DNA of 64,000 nt from Paraphysomonas bandaiensis (lineage: Eukaryota > Chrysophyceae). Positions 36,177-49,587 of this stretch are shown here, one piece after another; within the stretch, counting starts at the first letter, position 1, and every line of letters starts with the position of its first letter. Under the pieces are notes generated by a model. It made no database searches and was not told the DNA's origin. It was given only the letters and a program-made list of their open reading frames with translations. The stretch is taken from the NCBI GenBank assembly GCA_965644295.1, contig CBFFRP010000295.1, positions 124,001 to 188,000 on the forward strand. The letters run 5' to 3'. The translations under genes were made by a program, and so were the position numbers.

Positions 36177-38115
36177 TTAATGCAAAGATACACCAGAACT
36201 CCGTTTGTTTGGCGCCATAGAGTTGTAATCCTGATGAGTAATGTTGGTATATATCGGCGAATTTTCTTCCGTATCTCTTGCCGAAGTACTAACAGTAGAA
36301 TATCCCTTACTAGATTTCTGGTCATGCGAATATCTTTGTACAGGTGCGTCGATCACGCATATATAATGTGCATATATGTAACATGCGATCATGACCAGTG
36401 TAATGCTAATAATAGCCGTTGTGAAGGCCTGTGGACCGTACGTCTCCATGGCATTGCCCACAATCATTGGGATGAAAGATTCGCCTATTGTACCCGAAAT
36501 AATAAAAACTGTGGTGCAAGAAGTGTCCCTGTGATAGAAAATATTAGTCCGAGTTGTTCTCTGACAGTCTGTCAATTACGAGGAAATACAATTACTACTT
36601 AATCATGCGCCGTTTACGGATGAAACACAGTACTTACATGGTATACCCATAATCAAAAGCTAGCCCCATCACAAGGGGAAATATACAGCTATTTCCATAT
36701 CCAATCATACCAGTAGCAATACTCAACGGGTGGTACTCGTCCTTGTCAACATATGCAAGAACAAGTACCCCTAAACCAACACATACAAGCTGAAATCGTA
36801 ACATCGTGGACGTAGAGAGAAATATGGTGGCTGGAACACTAAGGGCACTTCCAAGGGTCATATACTGATAGTATACAGACGTTAAGTAAGCTGCGTCCGA
36901 TTGTGAGGTGGTGACACCATCTAATAACGCATAGCTTGTAATCCAGCCACTGTATGCATGAAAGAGCCCGTAATGCAACAACACAAATACACTCATGCTT
37001 ACACGGAATAGCCACGGAACAATTTCAATATTTGAAACAGCTATTAATTCTATCTTGTCCTGCATGGAAGGAGTTGCAAATGTCAATGTCCGTCCGCGTC
37101 CTTCTGGGGCCACAGAGTCGGACGTATTGGATGACACAGTATCTCCAGTGGTCGCAGTTAGCGAGGTGTCAAGTGCAATGTCCAGTAGCTCCACCACTTC
37201 ATCGTTGGTAAGAGTTCCAGACCGTTGACGATGTAATACATTTGTCAAAGACTGGTCCATTGCTTTAATATCATCAGCAACATACGGATCTTCGTCTAAT
37301 AGAGAGTGGTGTGTAAGCGAGCAGATATCCTCAGCCTCTTCGCGTACCTCCAGTATATGTGTTAATTCATGTGTACATGGAGAGTCAGAATGGTCACATT
37401 CCCCTTCATGAAGGAATTTATGAGATCGGTAACTAAGGAGATTGTCTAACCCAAGTCCAATCAAGGAGCAAAAACAGAGCAGCCCAGCAAGTAGAAATGC
37501 AACTTTGTAGCCATACGTACTGACCAGAAATGGCCCAATTACACCACCGATCCCAATAGCAGTTGGCTTAATTTGCATCCAAGGCTAAAAAGACAGTAAA
37601 TTAAAATCACGGTTAGAGTAGCAGCACAGCAATATCTATGTATACATATAGCAGATGCACTGTTTGGAGAGGCATTCATAACTTACCTGGACACGCTGAC
37701 TCCAGTTCTCCAGCAAAGATAGTGTGGCATACGTATGCACACCTCCAAACCCACATCCTTGTCCAAACGCAAGCAACATAATGAACCCGAAATCAGTAGT
37801 GGTGGATACGAGCATAGTGGAGACCCCAGACACAAGTATAGATATACACACTAGCACATGTTTCGGTATGGCACTGTGGACATACGTAAGATAGGCTGCA
37901 GAAGCCAGTGTCCCTGCCATATATCCGGCTCCTCGACAGGAGAAAATACCCCCAAAATCCGTCGAAGAAACATGAGTAACAGCAGCGAGTTGAGGGATAG
38001 CTGCACCGACAATACCTGTACACGCTCCTCGGCCTATACAAGCTCCGTACACCACTAGACTCGCACATATGCGAGGGATGTCCTCTCGGGTTAAGGAGAA
38101 TCCAGGGGATGGCAT
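36177..38115 (-). CDS. Major facilitator superfamily transporter, three exons
   Basis: Exons are 38115-37687, 37584-36638 and 36528-36177, phases consistent, 575 residues. Exon 1 holds the first hydrophobic helices, with a Gly-rich stretch (GACIGRGACTGIVGAAIPQL) and RGAGYMAGTLASAAYL. Helices 5-6 follow (IGIGGVIGPFLVSTYGYKVAF), then a long acidic cytosolic loop with SH/HEGECDHSD features, and a second six-helix half (GVTTSQSDAAYLTSVYYQYM; SIATGMIGYGNSCIFPLVMG). The C-tail is hydrophilic. Two halves joined by a long loop are typical of MFS. The layout recalls the MFSD4/NaGLT1 sugar carriers, but I cannot assign a substrate. An earlier-stopping frame at the last intron is avoided by the spliced model. 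Confidence 0.82.
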
Positions 38116-38755
38116 GTTAGCTTATGGGAGATAGTGAATTAAATGCTAGAGTTTCATATGCATGTTATGGAACAACACCGCCTACAGTACGGTATACCTG
38201 GTATATGTACTGCTCTACTACGCATCAGATACTGCTGAGGTGTACGGAGTGGCACGTGTATCTCTTGTACGAAGAAGTAGAGTAGTGTACATTGTTATCA
38301 GAAAAGAGACACTCGTTTTTTTGTCCTTCACATATTAAAATCCAGAGTTTTGATTTGAGATTATCTTCGGTTTTGTGAATACTTGATAAATATGACAAAC
38401 TTAACTTGCTTGTCACTCATGGACGGAGTACCAACTAGTATACCAATAACTTGTACGTCTATGAAAATATATGCTTATGATTGGTGGATCCATGACTGGT
38501 GTATGGAGGGAGATATCATGTACTGCATACTGTGCTGTATATGTCCAGGTGACTTGTGGATTGTGGATAGATATGTGTATATGTGTATGTATATACTGGC
38601 TGTATGTGTAGGGTGTCACTGCCTGTGTATCTGACACGTGAGAATGTAGAATAAATAGCATGCACACAACACATTGGCATGATTCAATCAATATGATAAT
38701 GTTCAAGGAGTACACTCACATCTCTCTCTGTCCATAAGATCGAATTTGAATTGAA
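38116..38755. other. Upstream region of two divergent transporter genes
   Basis: Separates the start of the MFS gene (minus) from that of the ABC transporter (plus). Short open frames on both strands have no recognisable content. Confidence 0.5.
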
Positions 38756-41700
38756 ATGAACGAAAATATTACTGTTACAGTGACTAATTTAGAGTACAGT
38801 CCAAGCGTGTACATACCCACTCTATCTGACTTTATTCAGTCATTCAAAGTCTCTGTAAGTGTAAATTAGAAGAAACTCATGATAGTGTGTAACGAGTAGA
38901 TGTATTTTAGGAGCAAAATGTATCTAAAGAGCTGCATAACGTATCCTTTACGGCACTACCCTCCCAATTAACGCTTATCATGTCTTCTAGTGTGATAGAG
39001 AGAAGGTATATGTGTAACTTTCTGCGTTAACCGTTCTTTACGATTTTGAATAGTTCTTTGATGGAGCTACTGGCATGTAGACGGAGATTTGGTGTATGTG
39101 GAGGAGAAATCACATTCTCCGGAAGCAAAATTGTCAGCGATCAATATGCCAGAGCCTCATTCTTCTCTAATGTATGTTCGTTATTCAGTATTATATACCA
39201 AATTTGTGATATGTGCACTTTAATTCTAAAGAGTAGTACTGTATATCTATTCATCAGTGCATTGTATATCTATATAGAAAAGTTCTTTTGCTAACGGCTA
39301 TATATGAAGGCTTCCCCACACCTCTATACCTGTGGCCTCACGTACGCCGAAACACTCGAGTATGCCTCCCGTCTTCGTAACCTTGATTCATCCAGTAAAA
39401 CCCCATACACCACCCAAGTGGCCTTTCTTTTGTCTATCATGAACCTTGAAGATTACTCAGATACCATTATTAGTGAGCGACCTTCAATGAGGGGACCATT
39501 AGGTGGGGCATTGAGGCGACTGATGATTGCTGTGTCGATCGCACACTTGGCCCCGGTGATGTTATTGGAAGATCCAATCAGTGATATAGATACATGTGAA
39601 GGAGAAATCATTATGGGATGCTTGAGAAAACTCGCTCATCGGGGTCACACAGTCGTTTGTACAGCACATAAACCCACCACCAAGACGATTAACCAAGCCC
39701 ATAATTTAGTAGTGTTGGCATCAGGGTATACAATATATGCTGCTCCAGTCGATCGTATAGTGCCGTATTTCACCAGCATTCACTATCAGATGAAAAATGA
39801 TCGCGAGACCAACTGTGTTGTTGACTTCATATATGATATAGCATCGGGCGCAGAGAGACAAGTCAACGCCCGCGAATCAACTCCTGTCGAAGAATTGCAA
39901 GTCCTTTTTGAATCATCTAATTACCACGATAAATTGGCACCGCTTGACGGTAAATATGTCTTTTATATTCTACCGAAGCGCAAATCGGGTTGTTTTACCA
40001 AGCCAGATAGTGTTTTTACAACAAGAAAATATTTACAAACTTTATGGACTGTCACTTGCAGAGCTATATACGTAAAGATTTGTGAAAAAGAAGTCTTGAT
40101 TCGTTCATTGCAGTCGTCGCTTTTATTGGGGCTAATTTTAGGGTATTTTTGTTGGGGAAAAGGACAAGACTTCGATTATTGTATGAACATGATGGACGCT
40201 GCATATCTACAAGTGATGACGATAACATCCCATTTGTGGGTTGTTCCCTCCGCCGTATTTAGCATGCAAGTTATTAATATTCACTTAATATGCCAGAAAA
40301 TACTGTTGTACCGGGATGAGCATGCCGTTAATTGCTGTCCGACGAGTATATTTTGGTTAGCTACGCTTTTATCAGAAATTCCGTTTTCGATTGCTTTTAC
40401 GTTGATTATAAGCAACCTGTTTTACTTTATGGCGAAGCTGAACACTGGAATATATGAATATCTTTATTTTGTGGCTACTATGTCTTTGACTTCAGCTATA
40501 GGTATTACGTCTGCAATACTTTTCGCTTCTGTTATACAAAGAGAGTTCATTGTTCGAGATTTTTTCATGTATTGTACCTTCATGATGACTCTCATGTCGG
40601 GTTATTTATTTAAATACGACTTGATGACAGAGAGTAGCGTGTACTTCACAAAGATCAATCCTCTAAGGTGGACGTTCGAAGCGCTAATGTATTGGAAATA
40701 TAAAACATACCCGGATGGTCTTGCTTATTTGGAACGATATTCCATAGAGAATTTCGACCCGTATATGGTATATGTTATATTGGGAAATTTTTTGATATTT
40801 TCCACGTCCTGTATACTTGTTAGCTTGTGGTGGCGATGGCCGAACACATTACGGAGAAAAGTCTCTCCAGAAAGTGGTAGAACTAGCTCGCTACTATCCG
40901 ACACCCGTTCGTCGTCGGGTGACGAATATATCACCCGTTTCCTGAGCTCCACCACCATGCCCCCTACCATATTCCGGCGAGTCACATCTGTGTCCAGTTC
41001 CCATTCGTATGGACTCCTGACCTCTGTAGGAGTCGCGAATGTTGAGGAGAAAGCAAGTTTGAGAGCTGGTCCTACTGTTGTATTTCAGGATATATGTTGT
41101 GTTATCAAAGGGCGCAAAGATTCAGGAGAAAATATATTACACGCCATGTCTGGAAAGTGTGATTGGGGTCGTCTGACTGTTATTATGGGCGCAGAAAAAT
41201 CGGGAAAGTCGTCGCTACTGCATATATTGGCTGGAGAGATGGTGTCGACTTCGAATTATAGTGTATATGGAGATATTTTATATGACAATAAACCTATCGA
41301 TCGACGTATATCAACATTCAAAAGATGCGGTTTTGTGGAATCTGAAGATATTCATTTTCGCGACTTAACTGTGGTGGAAATTATAACATATGCCCTCAGA
41401 CTTAGGACTGTAGATTCCACGTACTGCTACAGTACGATTGACGTGAACAATGTAGTGTCGCATGTCATTGACTTGCTACAGCTTCACGAGTAGGTTTCGT
41501 GTATATGTTCCAGTATTAGCTGTATAATGCTGTAGAGTATGGTATATAATTTTTTTTGTCATATTATTGAGGCTTTGATATAAACCAATACTAATGCTGG
41601 TAAAATGCAGATTTAGAGATGTTAAGTCGAAACTCTTATCTATTGGGTGCGCTCGTCGCCTGTCGATGGCCGAAGAATTAGTCCATGAACCGTCGCTGTT

Positions 41701-43718
41701 CTTTTGTGATGAACCTATATCAGGTGTGTATATATATTCGTATTGATATTTGTACAACAGTATATAAACTTGTAAGCCCAGGACTCAGCTTGAAAGCATC
41801 TACTATTATTGTGAGCAGCTTGCGCGAGTTAGTGAATCAAAACAAAACTGTAATTGTGACAGCCCATGAAGTAATCCGCCTTGTTTATAGCATGTGGTAA
41901 TAGATAGTTTTATATTTGATCAATGCGTATGATGATATAACATGCATGAACAGTGTATATATTGATCTATAATAGTAGGTACTACGTTTTGTGTGTTGTA
42001 GTAGTTTACAGCTTCTCTGAATGTACTAATTATTTCTTCTACAGCCTCCGGACAGTTTTCTGGATGTCGTTGACACTCTAATACTCTTGTCGAAAGGCTA
42101 TATGATATATAACGGTCCGGCTAGTGAGGCGACTGAGTTTTTTACGCAGTCTCCAGAACTTAATCTGAGTAAACATGGCGGGTGTTATAAGAGTAGGATA
42201 GATTTCTTAGCCGATATTTCTGCTTGTTGTGTTACAACGACCAAGGTAATGGCTGGTGATACGAAGTAATGAGCTATGAGACATACGGTGCTATGTACGA
42301 TGTGACACATATGTGAAGTATTGCGAGTAATTACGATCTTGTTTATACGATATACTTCTGTATTGATTTCGCTTTTAGACGTATTATTTATTATTTCATC
42401 TTATAGGCGTACTGATTAATATTCTCTTTCAGGACACAAAACTGGACGCGAAATCGCTATGTACCTACTATCATGATCACCATCGATCCACCAGTTGTGG
42501 TAAGAGTGGTGAGGACATGACCGGAAAACCTATCACAGGATTGCCACTTATCGATATCATACGCAGTGATATATGTGCATTCCGCTTATCGCATCAGTTT
42601 AGGCGAGCTCAGATATTGCTCAGTCGTGCTTGGTTTACCCTATTCCGACGCGAAAAAATGGTAGTCGGGACGTGTTTAAGCATAGTTTACCTGGGCTCTG
42701 TTTTTGGATACATGTTAGGTGAAGCCACGAATGAAGGAATAGAAGTCGCTAGTGTATTTGGCATGGGAAACATGTGCACCTTATTGAGTAATATTCAATT
42801 TGTATATTTTCTTTTCAACAACAATCAGGTGTGCACACTTATCGAATAGTGAAGATCTTCCCGTGTTTATTATGTTGAAAGTTTCCTGTGTGTTTGTCTT
42901 TTCATATTGGATAAGTCGTTTATTACACTAGGTGTTTTTGAGAGAACATTCTAAGGGGCTTTATTCGTGTGGGTTGCATTGGGTAGTAAATGATATCCCT
43001 CTGTTATTTCTTCGTTCTATCCAAGCCATTGCGTATGCGGTTATCATTCACGAGATTTTAGTACTACGAGGGGGAGGTGAGTGCACTGGTTAAATATGTA
43101 CAGATGTATTTTCACCTTATGCGAATCTTTATGTCAACGTATTATAGTGGATATGTAGATTTAGCTTGATGATGTGGTGGTTTTGTTTGTATCCTCGATA
43201 TCGTATCCTCAACATTTTATGTGCCGACAGATGCGGAGTATTTCTTTTATCTTGTGAACTGGATCATGTTTGTTGTGGGAACTCAGCTGATAGAAACAGT
43301 TGTGTACATCCTACCGGACGTACGCACAGCATATCGAATTGTCCCTGCGTTAGCATTTTTTTTATTTTATTTCTCGGGGATCATAGTAAAACCTGACATG
43401 CTGCCTCGGTGGTTGGCTCCATGGCTTCCAAGCGTTTCAGTTATCCGGTGGCTAACGCAGGCACTCTTAATTAATGAGTATCAGTACAATCGGGAAGCTT
43501 TTCCAGAGTTTGGTCCATACCATTGGTCGTCATATGACTTCTCTATGAGCGTTTTTGGATGGGGTGGCAAGACGAAGTGGTATTGTTTGCGCGTTCTCGT
43601 CCTAAACATTATTATTTACAGAGTTGTATACCTCATTGTCTCATTGTACCATGTTGTTCAGCAGAAGGGACTTCGAAGTAAAGTGATCAAGAAAATTGAT
43701 GAAGAAAGAATATTCTAA
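38756..43718 (+). CDS. Full-size ABCG/PDR-type transporter with degenerate first ATPase site, ten exons
   Basis: Exons are 38756-38854, 38911-39005, 39054-39171, 39310-41489, 41611-41723, 41782-41870, 42045-42245, 42433-42828, 42932-43076 and 43231-43718: 1,307 residues, one frame. The order is NBD1-TMD1-NBD2-TMD2, as in fungal, oomycete and plant PDR pumps (usually ~1,400). In NBD1 the Walker A place reads MSSSVIERSSLMELLA, without the G-x4-GKS core; Walker B reads VMLLEDPISDID, with Asp and Glu exchanged (about residues 191-192); the signature is GGALRR. In NBD2 Walker A is intact (GAEKSGKSS, about 731-739) and Walker B is LFFCDEPISG, but the signature is LSIGC. TMD1 spans about 370-615, TMD2 about 950-1,290, with the usual large loop before the last helix. 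It is a membrane exporter of unknown substrate. The first three small exons are the least certain. Confidence 0.85.
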
Positions 43719-44606
43719 ACTGAAAAAATAGTAGTAATGTGGTACCGTGTATTTACCACTACGAATGTGATAATATGTCATCGTTGATATACGGCAGGCA
43801 TACTTAATATTCGATGTTATCTTCTTATATGTGTAGCAATACAGGTCCTGGTATTAATATTGGGCCTTCCATAGGCTATATAGACTCCGAAGAAATAATG
43901 GTAGTAATGGGTATTATCTTACTACGCAAAGCCATAAGCAGCAACATATCAATGGAGAGCATCACATCATGAAATTATGACTCTCGAACATGGTATTTAA
44001 ACTTTTGATCTCCGTAAGAATATTTTTTTATTAGATCTCCGTACTAAGTACATTAGAGAAAGTTATGGAAATAAGAAATACATGAAACAGGAAGTACATG
44101 TGCATACAAGTTAATAACTTGAAGTTATTATATTTAGCATAGACAAAGGGCTACCGCATTATGTATACTGTTCAGATATTATTGCATTGCACTCAACTAT
44201 CTATCCCATATATTTCTTCATATGAAGATACAAGATATAAATGAAGTTGAAATATTATATTTATATAAAGTAGATATAGCAGCTTCTCAAGTGAGAAGAC
44301 ATGAAACGACTATGGATGCTTGAGCATTGAGCATCGCCCTCATGACTAAAATTGCTGATCTTGTCATTCCTGTCCATGTGCACAGGTGATGTAGGGTAGG
44401 AAATAGCCTTCTTACAGCACTCAGCACTTAATTTTATTCTTCAACTCCTACAATCCTAAACTCTCCGCTCTCGTTTCATCTCATACCACAACTTACACTA
44501 CTTCTTCCTTATTCTTGTGCTATAATAACATCCTAAATCACTCATACTTGTCATATACCCAATTTTGCTGTACATAGCATATAATAATCATACTTTCCCA
44601 TCAAAG
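43719..44606. other. Intergenic between convergent genes
   Basis: AT-rich 3' flanks of the ABC transporter and of the minus-strand gene ending at 44607. Nothing recognised. Confidence 0.5.
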
Positions 44607-45975
44607 CTACTGTAGAGAGGAATGCATGTTCCACCATTCTTCATTTTCAAAATCACTTGAGTTCGAATTCAAATATTTTTCTATGTCATCATCGATATCT
44701 TCGTTCAGATGTAGACTGTAATCGCCGGATTTGGTGAAATCATCCGAATCCGATATCAGACTTCTTGCTGGTGCACTCGCCAAAGTTTCAGTTTCAGTTT
44801 TGTTTTTGTCTTCGCTAGGTGAATAAGAACCATCTTTACTGTATTTAGTAAAAGGTTTCGAAGGCGACAGTCCATTGCCAATCTTCATGTCATCGATATC
44901 TTCGATCTGAAATATATTCCAATCGACGAATTTGGTGAAATCACCCCGATTCCACATCTGATATGTTGCTGGGCCAGTCGTCAAAGTATCAGTTTTAGTT
45001 TGATTTTTGATTTCGTTAGATGAATAAGAATCATCTTGAATGTATTTAGTAAAGTAAAAAGAATTTAAAGGCGACTGTCCATTGCCAACCTTATTTTCGA
45101 TATTTTCTGTTGTTTTAAAACGTTTATATGTTCTGTTAGATTTATAATTTTCACCGTGAGCCTCTTCTTTATTTGGGCGTTTTTCATGTGGTTTGAACTT
45201 CACAGTTATGGGATTTAATTCTGTATATCCGACACCAGAGCATTGAGTCGGACACAAAATACGGAACACAAATGGGTCACCCTTTCCTGTTAGTGTTTCA
45301 GGTCTAAACTCCATTCTACACTTTCCGTTCACAAATATTCGATGTTTGCTTTGTGTCAATATATTCATAGAGATAATACTTGTGCACTGAACATCACACG
45401 GCCACTCCCCTTCCACGTAATCTCCATTCCTATCTTTGATACTAACATCCACCTTGATGGAGTTCTTCCTAGCTTTCGTATGAAACGTTTCTGAGATTTC
45501 TTTAGCATTTTCAACATGTAGTTTTGCCCATACGACGCGATATGTTTGCAATGATTGACAACACAAGCCGCCATCGGTGGTCATTGCACGAATACGAAAG
45601 CTCTTGCCAATAGTTATTACTTTAATGGAAAAGTCGACATATCCGTCACGAGATATGGTTAAATTTGGCGTCTTTTCCATCTCCTGTATGTATAAGTTAT
45701 ATGAGAGACGAGAGAGGCTCGGTCCATACCAGTTCACAATGCGGATCAGATGCCTCCACAACTGCCACTTTGATGGGCATATTATCATCTCTGATGCACG
45801 CATAACAATCAACAGTGTTGTGTTATAATGATCTACTACACCTGCATATTGGAGTTAAGCCTTTCTCCGTTCTGTTGACGCGACACACTCTGACTGAGAT
45901 CGCCTGACCCGTGAACACCAACTCTTCCCCGTGTGACTCATTTTCAGGTGAACTGATATGCAATTCTTCTGGCAT
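44607..45975 (-). CDS. Unidentified protein with beta-rich head and duplicated C-terminal unit, three exons
   Basis: Exons are 45975-45842, 45790-45730 and 45683-44607 (introns 51 and 46 bp), 423 residues. The start MPEELHISSPENESHGEEL follows an in-frame stop upstream. Residues ~20-230 look like a beta-sandwich: VFTGQAISVRVCRV, MPIKVAVVEASDPHCEL, a GYVDFSIKVITIGKSFRI stretch, KVDVSIKDRNGDY and PFVFRILCPTQC. A basic linker (KPHEKRPNKEEAH) follows. Then a unit of about 65 residues occurs twice: NGQSPLNSFYFTKYIQDDSY ... DDFTK/GDFTKF ... EDIDD, and NGLSPSKPFTKYSKDGSY ... DDFTK ... EDIDDD. The head vaguely recalls the N-terminal region of calmodulin-binding protein 60 or other DNA-binding beta-sandwich families, but I do not assign it. 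A nuclear role is only a guess. Confidence 0.6.
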
Positions 45976-46623
45976 CGTGTATATTAATTAATATCAACTT
46001 TTCTCGGTACACAGTGATAATTATGCACACCATCGCTTTATAATAGCTGTTCTGGTACTGATGATAATTACCCAGAACTGACCAATTCATGGAATTGTCG
46101 TGGAAAGGGTCATCCGTATCTTTAGAAGACACTAAAAATCTACATTTTAGTTTGCTAGTGGGAAAAAGTCGATCCAGCAGAATATGTCAATCCAGCAAAA
46201 AAATCGACCTTTTCTCGTTATTTCTCTGAAATATATTCGTCAAAAAACAACATGCATCAAAAAAGCCTGGATTTTTTTGCTGGATCACAATTCCTTCTGC
46301 TTCATGGTGCTGTACCAATGGTGCAGGAACTGTGAGGCTGTTTCTCTCTAAACAACCAATTTTCATACTCTTTACTAAAAATTACCCATATTTTAAGTAA
46401 ATAGTGCACTTTTTCAAAACCATAGTATGGGAATGAATTGTGGTGGAACTCTGGAATGAGTTGGAAACAAGAACCCTCACATATAGACACCAATCTACAC
46501 CAGGTAACAGTAATTGTGCTACATAATGGAGGAAGGCTAAGTCTTGTTGTTCAAGTGTAAGATGCTCACAAGCATACTAAACAAACATGAGGATATGAGA
46601 AAGAAAAGAAGCATTGATAAAGA
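45976..46623. other. Intergenic with a short inverted motif
   Basis: No gene. GATCCAGCA at about 46171 and TGCTGGATC at about 46278 form a small inverted pair about 100 bp apart, both next to A/T runs. Confidence 0.45.
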
Positions 46624-46953
46624 ATGACGATGGCGAAGCTATCAAATACACCGAGAGAAAAAGATATCTATGTTGTTATGAAGCTTCCCACTGACGCAAC
46701 TGCGGCCTATAATGAAAAAACGAAAATACGTGGCAAAATTATTGCGGAAGGCGAAGTTGAGGCAACCAGCAGTGATCATAATATTGAAGTGAACATCAAA
46801 AATATATGGACCCGGGAGCTATAAAAAGTAATCACAAGCGTGCACACCGTTGGTAGCACCAATATAACTATCCAAGTAGGATATGGCTTGTGCGCTTCCA
46901 TTGAAAACTATAAAACGGATGTAGAAAATAAAAAGCACAAAGGCTTATTTTAA
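46624..46953 (+). pseudogene. Hypothetical ORF with one in-frame stop
   Basis: A frame of 109 codons broken by TAA at 46822. The first part contains REKDIYVVMKLPTDATAAYN and IIAEGEVEATSSDHNIEVNI; the second, VITSVHTVGSTNITIQVGYG. The alternating hydrophobic pattern looks like real beta-strand coding. No family is recognised and no intron clearly removes the stop. It may be a decayed gene or a 66-residue protein. Confidence 0.3.
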
Positions 46954-47297
46954 TGCTGACGCAATGCCGTGACTTTGGATATACAGGGTTGTAATGTATA
47001 GAGCTTGTCTTGAATATGATTTTTTAGTGTTTGAAAACTATGTGGGCTAGAGAGATGAGTGCAATGCAAGTATCAAGAAAAATGATAGTATAGTTATCAC
47101 TGGCAAAAAGGATATCGTCCCGCGCTCTCCTGAGATTTGAATTTTAGACAAGGGAAGATACCTCTTTACCCTAGATTAAATTGTAGCTTACCCTCATGAT
47201 GTTGAACACCTAATATCTAGATTGTATAGTTATTTGCAGCTTGCTTGCTGTAAGAAGAAACTGGTGTTCCTGATAACATTAAAGAAACTGCTGCTTG

Positions 47298-47727
47298 CTT
47301 CATATTGAAGCACAATCTAATGTTATTATTGTGAGGCTCTTTAGTCGTGCCAAGTTGATTATGACACCTGAGCGCAGAAACATTAACCCATATATATCGT
47401 CTAGAATCGTTGCTATTCCTACGAGCCAATTACATGTTGTGGGATGTTTATACCCTCCATGAAGCCCTGCAAGAAGATCCTGATGTGTCAGTAGAGAGCT
47501 CAGCGAGAAGTAGTTAAAATTTGTAGTATGCTATTTAACTAAAAATTAGTAATTAAGGGAGCACAACACTATCTATCTATTATATGAGTGGTGCTATCTA
47601 CTTTAAGTTAGTAGGTATTAATGGCCATTAATGACCATTATAATTGCTGGGACATTTTTCATTGATGCCATTATAATTCCGGGAAATGGACTACCATTAA
47701 TGGGCCATTAATGGTTACCAGGCCCTG
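47298..47727 (+). mobile_element. 3' part of a hAT-like element
   Basis: Nearly identical to 62519-62940, with the same coding remnant (ERRNINPYISSR, in a frame that ends TCCATGA) and the same non-coding tail with repeated AATGGCCATTAATGACCATT. It reaches an end CCAGGCCCTG, the complement of CAGGGCCTGG, typical of hAT terminal repeats. The 5' part is missing; 46954-47297 holds nothing I recognise. Confidence 0.7.
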
Positions 47728-48690
47728 GTGCAATTGAAGTGATTTAATAATGTAATGGGTGATTATAGTTACAAGGAAGTAAATACAGATACTGTTGTGT
47801 GACTATATATATATAAGATATACGATATATAGGTTACTGGTGAACATATGATAAACAGGTGTTGCTAAGAACAGGTGTTCTCCTGATGTTATATGAATAT
47901 AAATATGTTGTAAAGTGTTTAGATTTTAGATTAATAACTATAATTTCTTACTTGAAAGTGTATCGTGTTCAAAAGCGCAAGGTTCAGGTTTATGTGTAGA
48001 GCAAGGTTAACTTAAGTGAAATGTCCGAGTCGAACAATATAAATATGATATGAGGCACACAATCCTGATAAACACGACGTGACCCAAACAAACCCTGAAA
48101 GAACTGGGGGCAACTGCTCCTAACTCCTAACCATCTATACAGCATCAGATATCGCACTATAACTATCCTGTAATATTCTTGAAATTGTTTCGAAGTCCAC
48201 GTTATGAAGATATATCACTCTCACTGACATCATTATGATATTCCACATCAGACACAGGATGTACGTACTGCAAATGCCAGTCAATCATATCGTAATTAAG
48301 TGAAAGGATAATTAGCAAACGGAATATTGAAGATGGTCTTGTTGAACCTTATTCAGGCCAACAAAGCTTTGTTGTGACAAAATGGGGATAACACCATTAT
48401 GTCGCAAATACCACATATTTTCTTAGTATTCCTACAATAGTAGTTCTCCCTCCTTATAGGTTGCACACCATATAGGGCTCAGGTCGTTTATTTTCAAAAA
48501 ACAAGTGCGTGTATGGGCTAGATATAGATATATAAGTATAGTACAACCGTAACAATCTTAGTGGTGTTCATATACGTAACGGATAGCGAAAGGCCGCGTC
48601 GTATGATAGTAAATTAATTAGATATACTTTATGACTGCCCAAAACATAGGCATGTTATACAAAGGAATTTTATATGACCTCACAAAATCC
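47728..48690. other. Intergenic, no feature seen
   Basis: AT-rich sequence between the hAT fragment and the 3' end of the superoxide dismutase gene. Confidence 0.5.
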
Positions 48691-49587
48691 TCAAACAAGG
48701 CGGATCTCGCCACAAGCAACACGTGCACCCGCATTTCCTGCGTATCAGAATTTTATTAGAACTGTTTAGTATACGTGGGGATTATATATACTCATACTAT
48801 ATAAATACTAAATGTATGTAATGCATGCATACCCGTAGTAAGAGAGAGCTCGTGCCCCCCTTTGCCAAGGTCATCTGGGTCGGCATGAACCATCACAGAT
48901 CTTCCTACTACAGTAAATTCTCCGGAGCTGCAACATATGATAAGTCAATAGTCATATATATAGATTGTGACATACAGTCGCACTAAGTGATCTGTGATAC
49001 TGCCCTCAGCGACCCCAGAAGCGTCCGCCTCAATGTTACCAAGGTCACCCGCGTGACGGACCTATACGATATCATTATCAAATATGATTTACATTAAAAT
49101 ACAGTAACAGTTCAATTGCGATACTATTGCCAGTGATGTTCTGACCAAGACTACTTCATGTACAAAGATCCAGTACCTCATCATTAGGGCCACCATGAGT
49201 GTGTCCGTGGGGATTGTAATGAGGGCCAGCAGAAGTACACCCATTAGAAAAATCGGCTAGTTCATGACTGATAATTACAATATGAGAAAATAAGTGTACC
49301 ATGGCGAGATAATCCATACATATGGAATCCATGCAGACCAGGAGAGAGTCCAGTTATGCGATAGTTAATCTTACAAGGGCCATCTCCATCCTGATGTACT
49401 GTTACAGAGATGAAGATGAATATAACGGTCAATACCTGTTCAAAGTGGACAATTCCAGACACGCCAGTGTCTCCCTCACTGCCATCGCAGCTTCTTCCAT
49501 TGGGGCCAACCTCACAAACTAATCGCAATAAAAATTATCCGCATGCATCCCTATGAGTGTAGATAGTATACCAGCTTTGATAGACAT
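48691..49587 (-). CDS. SOD1: Cu/Zn superoxide dismutase, seven exons
   Basis: Exons are 49587-49572, 49518-49436, 49390-49320, 49267-49177, 49061-48976, 48927-48833 and 48737-48691; 162 residues against ~154 for the family. It begins [13 protein letters not shown] and has GIVHFEQ and [14 protein letters not shown] with copper ligands His56 and His58, [14 protein letters not shown] with the bridging and zinc histidines, RHAGDLGNI, and the last copper His in [15 protein letters not shown]. The Cys pair for the internal disulfide is present (GCTSAG and VACGEI). There is no signal peptide, so it should be cytosolic. It converts superoxide to peroxide and oxygen. The start needs a 16-nt first exon, supported by the MSIKAV-type N-terminus. 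A (CATA)n array lies about 250 bp upstream. Confidence 0.95.

Noticed and set aside
49268-49390. Superoxide dismutase lacking a copper ligand (GFHMYG)
   Set aside because: This arises only if exon 3 is read through the donor at 49319. Splicing 49320 to 49267 restores GFHIHEL with both histidines.
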